Below are positions 47,018-56,645 of a stretch of DNA of 64,000 nt, one piece after another. The notes under the pieces are model-generated. The model was not told the origin of the DNA. It did no database searches and saw only the letters and a list, made by a program, of their open reading frames with translations. The position numbers and the translations under genes were made by a program. Every line of letters begins with the position of its first letter. Positions within the stretch are counted from its first letter, which is position 1. Origin of the DNA: Euptelea pleiosperma (Eukaryota; Streptophyta; Magnoliopsida; Ranunculales; Eupteleaceae); NCBI GenBank assembly GCA_035048495.1, contig CM068547.1, positions 24,869,913-24,933,912 on the forward strand. The letters are read 5' to 3'.

Positions 47018-47600
47018 ACATGAGTAAAACTTCTGTCACAAGATGTTTTGACCGAATGTTGAGCCACGTGGCATACTATTAGAGGGTGCTGACGGTAACT
47101 TATTGATGTTTGGCCAGTCCCTCGGTGGACCTGCAAACTAAAAATCAGCCTCATTAGTGATTGGGTCGGGCTCAAGGACCTCTTTTTTCTGATAACTCTG
47201 GTGTTCGTGTGCTCGGCCGTTGGATTCTTGGGTGGTTGTCAGTGCCGAGCTGGTATCACTTTTTTACTTTTTGGGGCGCTGAAACCACCATTGGATTCGT
47301 GAAATCCACAGCCGAGCGCGCGAACAACGAGAGGGGTCAGAAAAGGGGGTCCTCGGAGCCTGAGCATTAGTGATTTACAAACCTTTGCACCCAAATAACG
47401 CTCAATTATGCTCAAATTCCTACGGTTAAAATCAACTAACTTCAATCCAACGCTTAGAAATCACTAATCAGGCTGATTTTTGGTTTGTAAGGACTGGCTA
47501 AACATCCATATGGTCAGCATCCTCTAATAGTATGCCACATGGCATCTATTGTTGGTTGTGACCGGAACATCTTGTGACACAGGTTTTACTCAGGAAAACA
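47018..47600. mobile_element. Hairpin MITE, family F1, copy 6, with nested insertion
   Basis: Core arms as in other F1 copies, but outer arms are TGAGTAAAACTTCTGTCAC and the mirrored GTGACACAGGTTTTACTCA. Interrupted at 47163-47365 by a second MITE. Confidence 0.85.
47163..47365. mobile_element. MULE-like MITE inserted in F1 copy 6
   Basis: 203 bp starting GGGTCGGGCTCAAGGACC and ending GGTCCTCGGAGCCTGAGC, flanked by a perfect 10-bp duplication ATTAGTGATT (47153-47162, 47366-47375). The target duplication falls in the conserved F1 core. Confidence 0.85.
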
Positions 47601-47604
47601 TAAG

Positions 47605-48340
47605 CCCGTCTAGTAGAATCTCTGCTTTTAATCGCACGTGATCCTTTCAGGATCAATGTTGTTTTTTTTTTCTTTTTTTACAAAAATGCCCCTTCAATAT
47701 AACAAAACTTATTATAATGGAGGGTGTTATGGTCTTTTAGTTCTCCAACTTAAAATATCACTCAAAATAAAAACATGACCCTACGATTCTGTTTCGTTTG
47801 GTTGAACTTAAAAACCACAATAATTCAGCTTTTAGAAGTTTTTAATCACTTATTGAAAAAACCGATGCCTTTGGTAAAATTTAAAAAGTACTTTTTAAAA
47901 ATCTAATAAGTTCCAAATCGCTTTAAGCAGAAGCTATTTAGAAATGGCTTCTTTTAATTGCTTTTGTTGGAGATCGTTCTTATTTTTTGTAATACAGAAA
48001 CTACCATTTATAGTATTAAAAGTCTTTTTTTTTTTTGCTTTTATCACTAAAAAAGTCTTTTTTAACCACATCATAGAAGGTTTTTTTTTTTTTCTTTAAA
48101 GACATTTTTCATGTTCGGTTACCAAACAGCCAAAACAGCTTAACTCAAGTACTTTACATATAACTGATGTTGGGTAAGCACTAAATATAAGCTCCAAACT
48201 AACCCCAAACGCAGCCGTCTCTCCCAAAAATCTCTCCAAACAAAAAAAAAAAAATACACATCGCACTTTAAGGATGTTCGAGTTCAGTCGAGAAACTCAA
48301 GTAGAACCTGGAGGAGACTTAAGTTGGCAACTACGAATGC
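47605..48340. other. Non-coding stretch with possible MITE
   Basis: GATTCTGTTTCGTTTGG near 47787 and the rough mirror CCAAACGCAGCC near 48205 may be ends of a degraded MITE. No gene. Confidence 0.35.
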
Positions 48341-48344
48341 GGAG

Positions 48345-48710
48345 TAAAACTTTGATGACAGAGGACTGTCATAGAGGCCATTGACAGCCCACACTATGAG
48401 CCATGTGGCATACTCTCAGAGGACTCTGACCATATGAATGTTTTGCCAATCCCTGTAAACCAAAAAAAAATTGTACCCCAAATAATTGTCAATAATGCTC
48501 AAATTCCCCATGGTTAAAATCAACCCACAAAAATAACTCCAATCCAACACCTATAAATCACTAATCATGTTGATTTTTGGTTTGTAGGTCCACTTAGGGA
48601 TTTGCCAAACATCCATATGGTCAGCGTCTTCTAAGAATATGCCACGTGGCTCATATTGTGGGCTGTCATCGGCCTCAATGACAGTGCCCTGTCATTGAAG
48701 TTTGCAACAT
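48345..48710. mobile_element. Hairpin MITE, family F1, copy 7
   Basis: Core arms as in other copies; outer arms GGACTGTCATAGAGGCC and mirrored GGCCTCAATGACAGTGCC differ from those of copies 1, 6 and 8. Confidence 0.82.
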
Positions 48711-48949
48711 ACTCTAAAGCCCATGCTGCTCTCATATAATTGGAGGACTGTCAATATCTAAGGGTGTTTTGGTAATTTAAATAATATATATTGTCCCTAG
48801 TTTAAGTTATGGAAGCCCAAGCCCTCTCAGAGGTTGACAGCCCCAATCAAGTGGGAGTGTTGAGTGGAATGTGGGGAAACCCATTTTCCCATAAAAGTCC
48901 TTTTTGAACCCCACTCCTCATTTCCATGATCGCGTCAAGATAATTACAG

Positions 48950-49206
48950 TTAGGCCCTGCTTGGTTCGCTATACTACGATGCATTTTGCACTCCAGTGCA
49001 AATGTAGTGAGTCGCAATGCACCCACTTGCCATGGTTTTTGGGTTGCACTAGCTTGCTTGCATCTATTTTGTTAAGGCGTTTGCAAGGGCTTTGTAATCA
49101 CTTGCACGTCAGCTCATTTGCACGCTCCTGACCAATCACGTGCATTCCAAAATTGTGGCAAACGAGTGCATTTGCATCCTAGTGCAGCGAACCAAGCAGG
49201 GCCTAA
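48950..49206. mobile_element. MITE with TTAGGCCCTGC ends, 257 bp
   Basis: TTAGGCCCTGCTTGGTTCGC at the left is perfectly mirrored at the right, and similarity continues over about 45 bp. TTA/TAA at the ends suggests PIF/Harbinger. Confidence 0.85.
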
Positions 49207-49345
49207 GGCTCTGTTATGGTGATAACAGAAAGTTTTACAGAAAAATGAGTTGTATGTAAAGAAGTGCTGATGTAGAAAATGTTTTATTGCATTAATATGC
49301 AAAAGTCATTCTTAGAAAACTTATTCAAGGCAACCAAACAGAGCC
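49207..49345. mobile_element. MITE with GGCTCTGT ends, abutting the previous one
   Basis: GGCTCTGTTATGG and ACAGAGCC flank 139 bp, sharing termini with the element at 39001-39229. Its left TAA is the last TAA of the preceding MITE. Confidence 0.7.
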
Positions 49346-49571
49346 TTACAGTACAAATCTAGTCTGCAACTGTTAGTAGACTTAAAAGTATGCAAACATT
49401 GTATCCACCATTGAATGTTCCTTGAAAAACGTGTTCTTAATTTTTATTTTTATTTTTGAAAAATTGAAATAACACATTTTTCAAGGGACATCCAACAGTA
49501 CTGACAATCTTTGCATAATTTTAAGTCTACAAACAGTTGCACACTAGATTTGTTCAACCTTGCATGATTTT

Positions 49572-49650
49572 TATTTATTTTTTGGTAGATAGGCGTGGGG
49601 TTAGGCAGAACTCAACCAGACCATAATCACAAGTCTGAATTTTGGTTCAA
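49572..49650 (-). repeat. SINE-like repeat unit, copy 1
   Basis: TTTTTGGTAGATAGGCG, GGGGTTAGGCAGAACTCAACC and CCATAATCACAA recur at 50575-50640. On the minus strand the longer copy contains a B-box-like GGTTCAAATTCC. Possibly a tRNA-derived SINE 3' part; ends not resolved. Confidence 0.4.
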
Positions 49651-49686
49651 ATTAGACATTTTCTAAGGCTTATGGGCAGTTTGGAT

Positions 49687-50057
49687 CATGGTTTTAAAAA
49701 CGGCCGTTATAACGGATTCGGGCCTCCCCCGTTATGTTATGTATTATTAAAACACTTAAAAAATAATGACAGTTATTTTCGTTATGACGGCCGTTATTTT
49801 CTATTATTTTTCCCTTATAATGAAAATAGCAACCGTTATTTTCTGGAAATTTTTGTGAAAAAACACCGTTATTTCAGTTATTTTTATGTTTTGTTCATTA
49901 TTTTTTATTTTTGAAATTCTGAAATTCTGAAATTCAAATTATGAATTTTGAATTTCAGCTCCATTTTTCCGTTATTTGCGTTATTTTCCATTTTTGCCCC
50001 TGAGCTTTATAATGGCTGTTATAACAGAAAAAAATGGTAACGGCCTTTTAAACCTTG
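49687..50057. mobile_element. hAT-like MITE, CCGTTAT-rich, copy 1
   Basis: Ends CATGGTTTTAAAAACGGCC and (minus) CAAGGTTTAAAAGGCCG are flanked by an 8-bp duplication GTTTGGAT (49679-49686, 50058-50065). The interior has repeated CCGTTAT/ATAACGG motifs on both strands. Confidence 0.82.
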
Positions 50058-50065
50058 GTTTGGAT

Positions 50066-50420
50066 CAAGGTTTAAAAAACGGCTGTTGTAACGAAAATAA
50101 CGGCCATTATAACGGATTCGGACCTACCCTGTTACGTTATGAACCGTAAGAAAATAACGGCCGTTATTTTCCGTTATAACGAAAATAACGACCGTTATTT
50201 TCTGGAAATTTTGTGAAAGAAAAAGGCCATTATTTTCGTTTTTTTCCGTTATATTCCGTTATTTTCCATTTTTGAAAATTTGAAATTCAAAATTTGAATT
50301 TCAGCGCCATTTTTTCCATTATTTTCCCGTTTTTGCCCCTGAGCGTTTTTTTTCGCTATAACGGAAAAAACGGTAACGCCCCCAGTCCGTTATACCGTTA
50401 TAACGGTCCCCTTCACGTTT
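50066..50420. mobile_element. hAT-like MITE, CCGTTAT-rich, copy 2, head-to-tail
   Basis: Starts CAAGGTTTAAAAAACGGC right after the target duplication of copy 1. The right terminus is not preserved, and similarity fades near 50420 after GTTATACCGTTATAACGG. Confidence 0.72.
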
Positions 50421-50561
50421 TTTTTTTTGTTTTTATGTTTTGTGCATGGAAAAGCTTTCAAAAAAATCTGTCTTCGGTGCAAAAGAGCGATTGCCCAATA
50501 AAGTAATAAAAAAAAGAAGCCTTTTTCCAAAAGGACCAAAACCTTTACCTACATGATATTT

Positions 50562-50668
50562 ATTTTTTTTAAATTTTTTTGGTAGATAAGCGCGGGGTTA
50601 GGCAGAACCCTACCAGACCTTAATCACAAAAAGGAATTTGAACCAGAAATCCTACTTTAACCCTTTTG
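50562..50668 (-). repeat. SINE-like repeat unit, copy 2
   Basis: Longer relative of 49572-49650, with GGTTCAAATTCC (B-box-like) on the minus strand and a T-rich end on the plus strand. Confidence 0.4.
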
Positions 50669-51126
50669 TTTCATGTTAGGTTTGATTTAGTAGACCTAAC
50701 CCTACATCCAAACACCCACTTAAGGACAGGTATAGGTACTTCCTCTACAACCAATCTTTCACCTAACAAAACAACAAGCCAAATAATTAAAATTAAGGAT
50801 GAGGGTGAACAACGTGACTTCATGAAAATTCAGAATGGATATTTAGGTAAAAATGCATTAAAAATTCAGCAAAAATAAAATAAAATGTAAAATATTGACA
50901 AATTTTTGGCTTATGAAAATGAATTTTCATGTTTAAAATTAAATAATGCAGAAATAATTCAGAAAAAGTACGAGAATTATTCGAGAATGTAAAAAAATGA
51001 GTGAATTATTCCATACCTTTGAATGGGATGTTATTCGGTTCGTTTATTTGGATAATTTGCACGCCAATAATTCGAGAATTTACTAATTATGTTCGGGATT
51101 CAGTTCTTTTTTTTAATATGGGTCGG

Positions 51127-51510
51127 GCTCCAGTTACCCTCTAAAATGACAGGCTGACACAATATTAGTCACATGGCACACTCTTATAGGACTCACTCGG
51201 ACCGTATGGATGTTTGGCCAATACCTAGGTGAACCTACAAACCAAAAATCAGCTTGATTAGTGATTTCTAGGCATTGGATCTTTGTACCTCAAATACTGC
51301 TCAAATTCCCACAGTTGAGATCAACTCATGAAAATAAGTACCAATCCAACGCCTATAAATCACTTATCAGGCTGATTTTTGGTTTGTAGGTCCACTTAGG
51401 GATTGGCCAAACATCCATACGGTCCGAGTCCTCTAAGAGTATGCCACGTCGCTGATATTGTGTCCTGTAACCGGAGCCTGTCATTTTAGTGTGGTAACTG
51501 GAGCCTGAGC
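51127..51510. mobile_element. Hairpin MITE, family F1, copy 8
   Basis: Core arms conserved. Outer arms GGCTCCAGTTACC and AAAATGACAGGCT are mirrored at 51475-51510. Flanking T/A-rich target not clearly duplicated. Confidence 0.85.
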
Positions 51511-51914
51511 CTTCTAATAAAACAAAAGAAAGGGAGAACTGGGTGCTAAGGTCTTTAGGTTTCTCAAGTACACATGGCAAAATTTTGTTGGGCATTGAAC
51601 GCTTTTTGTATCCAACAACGTGTGACACTACTACAAGTATCCTAAATTTAATAAAATATTACCTAATGGTACACATTTTCTTTTTATGCGTGCCAAAAAG
51701 GACCTATCTTCTTTTCAAAAGGAAGAATCCATTTACTCAAACCTTATCCTTCACTATCACCATGAGCCCATGTCATGTGGTTCTAATTTCTCATTCCTCC
51801 CCACTAGTTTCTTAATGGAAACTGATCCTGTGTATTACCCATATATCGAAATCCCGTGTGTAAAAAAATCAACTACTTTGATCGTGTGATGTAAGGAAAA
51901 TCTACTAGAATTGA

Positions 51915-52037
51915 AGATGTCAGCTTGCTCAGTTGGTAAAGTTTGTAGGTGACGATGATACATAGACCTGGGTTCAAAACCTGCCATCACTGAGTTACTG
52001 ATCTTTTTAAAAACAGGCTTACATCGCAAAAAAAATT
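51915..52037 (+). mobile_element. tRNA-derived SINE with target duplication, 123 bp
   Basis: A-box-like GCTCAGTTGGTAAAG and B-box GGGTTCAAAACC are spaced as in a tRNA-derived pol III promoter, followed by a short tail ending in A-rich sequence. Flanked by an 18-bp duplication (51897-51914 and 52038-52055) with one mismatch, containing CTAGAATTGA. The tRNA structure is too degenerate for a tRNA gene. Confidence 0.85.
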
Positions 52038-52329
52038 AAAATTTACTAGAATTGATCAACATGGGGCTCACCCCGCCTAATGAACGGCTGTCGATCAATT
52101 CACATCTCAATAAAAATTCGCTAGTGATTTGCATTGGATCACTTTATTTATTTTAGAATTTCTATCCCATTGAAAACAACAATTCGAGGTGTGTTTCCAC
52201 TGTCCAAAACATTGGTTAGTGGGTGCCTTTTTACCTTTTCCAATGGGAAAAAAAAAGAAGATAACCTAAACTTTTGGGAAGTGATAATTCCAGGCTCAAT
52301 TTTTATATTTCCAAGGCCCTTTATTAGTT

Positions 52330-53104
52330 AAGGGCATGTTTGAATCCACAGAATATTTTTTTGAGAAAATTTCTTTTCTTAAAGAAAAAATTCTTCGGAA
52401 AATACATCTGATAGGGCTGTTTGATTGCGCCCGAGAAATTATGCCGAGAAAAAAAAATGCAATTTTCAATTATGTGAGAAAATAAAGGCATGTTTGGTAC
52501 GTGAGAAAAAGAGTTCCAACGGAGAATATTTAGCCAGACAAATATTATCTTGACTAAATATTTGTGCATGTCAATATTTAGTAGCGTTTGGTATATGTAT
52601 TAGCTATCTTACTTCATTTTCTTTCAATTTGTGCGGGTCCCACATATCAAAGTAAGTCAAATATGGGTTAGGTGAGTGTGGGACCCACATATTAAGTCAC
52701 AAGATCGAAGCGGTCTCATTTTTATCTTTTATACTCATTTTTTTTAAATATCGATTTTTCTATGAGAAAATAAAATTTTGCCACCAAAGCTTATTTGGAG
52801 TGAAAAAATCTACTCAGGGGGGAGATGATCAAATATTTTCCACTGACGCATGCAAATTTGTGGGCCCCGTTAAATATTTGACGCGTGCAAATGCGTGCCA
52901 ATACACGTCCGAGCAAATATTAGCGAGTGAAAATATTTTATTTTTTCGTCTCAATGGCCTACCAAATAGGCCCTAAGGGTGGATTTTCGTGAAATGGAAA
53001 TGAATTCCAGGCTTGGATGGAAAAATCTCACTTTCTCAGGAAAAATTCCCATTTTAAAATGGGTATCAAACAAGGGAAAATTGGCAATCAAACACGTCCT
53101 TAGG
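52330..53104. mobile_element. Nested pair of MITE-like inverted-repeat elements
   Basis: Outer pair TTAAGGGCATGTTTGAATCC / ATCAAACACGTCCTTAGG. Inner pair near 52485-52975 GGCATGTTTGGTACG / CCTACCAAATAGGCCCTAA. Both show the TTTGG-type ends common in plant MITEs. Target duplications not resolved. Confidence 0.55.
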
Positions 53105-54515
53105 CAAAAATGCATCTTTGTTTGTATGACATTTTCATCCAATATGGAAATAATTAGGCCTGGAAATATCAATACCCAAAACTTTTTTTTATTTTTTTAT
53201 TTTAAGAAAAAAATTGATCTTTGTGTTAGGCACATCTTAGGTTGACTGGGCCCCAATGAATTCCATTTTGTTTGTTATTTGTATATTTTAATCCATTTCC
53301 AAGTACCTAAACCTATGGGGATCATGAGTCATGACCGTTAAGATTCAAATCTCCTAGATTAGGGTTTTATTTATTTTAATCTCTTTTTTTTTTGTTATTT
53401 TTCAAAAGAACTATTTTTTAGTAGGAAAAAAAATAGTTTTTTAAAATAATATATGTTATTAAACCCTTAAATTAACACCATAGTAGAAAGACAAAAATAC
53501 CCCTGTTCATCGAAAGCCGTGTCACAATATTTTACGTCATATTTAATAACTTTTTAAGGGCATTTTTGTAATTTCACATTAAGTATCGCCTTTGGAATCG
53601 ACATGTTGGATTAGCTATATATTTATTTTAGATATTAAACACGAAATTAGATTCGACGTGCCTAATCCTCTAGATCGCTAGTTGTCGAAGCTTTAAAGTA
53701 TTCTCCGTGATACATTTGTCTGGTTATAGCATGTCGTCTTCTCCCGACTGAATTTCCGATCACTGTTATCAACCAAATGTATTGGCAAGCATGTTGTCGT
53801 CGTTGCGAGTTCAAAATCGGGGACCAGGGCTAGTTCAACTTCACCAACCAGTACATTGATGATTGATGTCAAGGTCATGCTAAAAGAACTCGTGCAACGA
53901 GTGCGCGTGTATTACAGTTGGCAGCATTTTATGGGAGGATTTTTCTTGGAGGGACATGCCCCTCCAGATAATAATTTTATTCCAGCACATACAAAGCCTA
54001 CACACCAGGGGCCATCTCATGTGTGCCGTTATATTTCAAACCCACCCCCTGTAAAGAGTAGGGTAATAAGTGACTCAGTCCACATTAACTCCGGCATGTG
54101 TGGAAGGGGTGACTATCGTGCCCTGGGGGATTAGGCGGGTGATCTAATTGGCCTAGAGTTTCGAATTTTTATTTATTTTTCAAACCCACACTCCATGGGC
54201 TGTCTCTTTTCTCCCATGCTTGGGCTCATTGCATGAAGATGACCTGGTGAAGATTTGAAGTGTGACCAATCAGGGATGGGCATTCGGACTTGGCAAGGAG
54301 GGCCCACCACATTTTTTGTAATTTCTGTTTTTCCACGTCTTTACCGCACCATCCCACCATGCATATATGGCGGTCCCTTACCGGCGGCGACAGCCAAAAT
54401 TTTCTCCTCCCCTTCCCTTCCCTATGGACAAAAAATGTGGATTGAAATATTAATATTAGGGATTAGTTAATGAATGACAATGTGTGGGTATTATGGAAAA
54501 TCTAACTAAAAATAA
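53105..54515. other. Non-coding stretch without recognised content
   Basis: A/T homopolymers near 53180-53460, then mixed sequence. No gene, domain or element terminus recognised. Confidence 0.5.
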
Positions 54516-54517
54516 GG

Positions 54518-54638
54518 GTCTGTTTGGATTGCCGTTTTTTCGTTTTGTAAGAGAGATTTTCGAAAAATTTGTAATGAAAATAATGTCTTTTTTATTTGTT
54601 TTTTTTTTCTGGCTAAAAATGGCAATCCAGATGGGCAC
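54518..54638. mobile_element. Small MITE-like element
   Basis: GTCTGTTTGGATTGCCG at the left is mirrored by GGCAATCCAGATGGGCAC at the right over about 25 bp. 121 bp, no coding capacity. Confidence 0.55.
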
Positions 54639-55187
54639 TAAAGGTTCAAGAGATCTTGATTGGTTGATGCCACGTCAGCCGTGGCAAACCCTAGATAATT
54701 GGCAATCAAAGAATATGAACCAGCCAATTATTTTAGTTGTTGCTGATGTGGCATCCAACCAATGTAATTTCTGTTACCATAGGACCCATCCAGTCCCAAC
54801 AAACAAATGAAAAAAAAATCTTTCAATTATTAAGATGTTGCTACATGGGAATTATAAATTTGTGAAAAAGTTTTCTGTAGTGCTGCTCCAACCTTCTTCG
54901 ATGGAGCAGCGGAAGGGTTATTTCGTGCCACATGGAGGAATGACATAGATAATGCTTTCATCCACGCAATCACCTATACCCAATCATGTATATTCTCCAA
55001 CGGGCCGACCGCAGCCAATGAATTTTTATATTTTATATAGAGTCGTGCTATCCCACAGATAACCGGACAAAAAATTGTACGGTTGTAGCCGTTAACCGTT
55101 GAATTCCAGAGATCCACGCAGTTGTTGCCTCAGAGACTGGATCTCTTGAACACTTATTATGCTAATTTCGTTTGGGTTGGGCTCAAC

Positions 55188-55540
55188 GACTGACATTTTT
55201 TGACATGCTCCCATTACAGGACACAATATGAGCCACGTGGAACTCTGACCGTATGGATGTTTGGCCAATCCCTAGGTGGACCTACAAACCAAAAATTCAG
55301 ATTTGGATCTCTGTACATAAAATACTGCTCAAATTCCCACGGTTGAGATCAACCCATGAAAATAAGTCCAATCCAACGCCTAGAAATCACTAATCAGGCT
55401 GATTTTTGGTTTTAGGTCCACCTATGGATTGGCCAAACATCAATATGATGAGAGTCCTCTAAGAATGTTCCACGTGGCTCATATTGTATCCTGTAATGGG
55501 AGCTGGTAAAAAAATGCCAGTCCTTGGAGCTCGACTCATT
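55188..55540. mobile_element. Hairpin MITE, family F1, copy 9
   Basis: Core arms conserved; outer arms GACATTTTTTGACATGCTCCC and mirror are the same subtype as copy 1. It lies about 0.5 kb upstream of the ELMO gene leader. Confidence 0.83.
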
Positions 55541-55561
55541 TCTTTTTCAGTGGGACAAACC

Positions 55562-55640
55562 ATGGTTTAAAAAATGGAAATAACGGCCGTTATAACGGAA
55601 AAAACGGTAACGCCTCCAGTCCGTTATACCATTATAATGG
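55562..55640. mobile_element. CCGTTAT-rich MITE, third partial copy
   Basis: CATGGTTTAAAAAATGG, AACGGCCGTTATAACGG and GTAACGCCTCCAGTCCG match copies 1 and 2 at 49.7-50.4 kb, with a large internal deletion. Confidence 0.7.
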
Positions 55641-56047
55641 GCTGAACATTCATGGTGTGCCAGGTGACAAATACGTGTAAGAAAACACTGCCTGTGCAGA
55701 TAAGAGGCTTGGAGTGACACTCCATAAAACCCTTCCAAGGAAATTTTTTTTTTTTTGGTGATTTAAATTTGAAATAATTACTATTTTTTTGGGAGGAGGT
55801 AAATATTAATTTTAAAAATAATCTCAAATTCGATAACGCGCGAGACCTTTTATTGTCACTGTCGTCTTTTGCGGATGTTTCCAAAACAAAACGACCCTAC
55901 AATTAGATAATATTCATGAGGGCATTTTGGTCATTTTGGTCAATATGAAAAAAAGCGTTCGTAGTTCTTCGTAATAAGAAAGGTTCGTAATCTCCGATCT
56001 CACAAAAAACGCCAACCGAAGAGACGCCGAAAACCAGAAAGATAAAA

Positions 56048-56074
56048 TGAAAGAGAGAGAGAGAGAGAGAGAGC
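56048..56074 (+). repeat. GA microsatellite in the ELMO leader region
   Basis: About 13 GA units with one interruption, just upstream of the probable 5'-UTR exon, which ends near TTTCGTGTAAG at about 56127. Confidence 0.85.
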
Positions 56075-56645
56075 ATTAGAACCGCTTTCATGGCGCATCT
56101 TTGGCAGATCTTGAAACCCTAGATTTCGTGTAAGATTTTCAAGATTCTTTCCGTACGAGATTCGACCGGCTGGTTTCTTTGTTTGATTTGATCTGTTCTT
56201 GATGCATTAGAATTTGACATTTTGATTGATCTGGATTCTGAACTAGTTCTTTGGATCTGGTTTTGATTTCGAGTTGTTTAAGAAACCCTAGAATTCCTCG
56301 TTCTATCTGTTCTTCGACTGCTGGGGGTGAATCTTTTGGTGTTGCAGATCGGTTCCTGCTGGTTTTGATCGTTTGATGAGATTTGGAAGCGTTCTAATTG
56401 TCTCATTTTTCGGTTTTGGTCTATTTTTTTGCTGGTTTTGAGGAGATCTTGATTGGATTTGGGCGAGTTTATCGTCTACTCTGTTCTCCGTTGCAGTTTC
56501 GAGGAGATTTGATTGGATTTCGGGTGCATTGTTTTGAAGAAACATAAGACTTTGCATCGTTTACTTTTTGTGTGTTGCTGTATAAGATTTGGAGGGGGTG
56601 TGGGTCTGAAGATTGAATTGGTCCACCGATGGTTTAGAGGCGGAT

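Noticed and set aside
51915..51998. tRNA gene
   Set aside because: A- and B-box-like motifs are present, but no proper cloverleaf or acceptor stem. The 18-bp flanking duplication shows a SINE.
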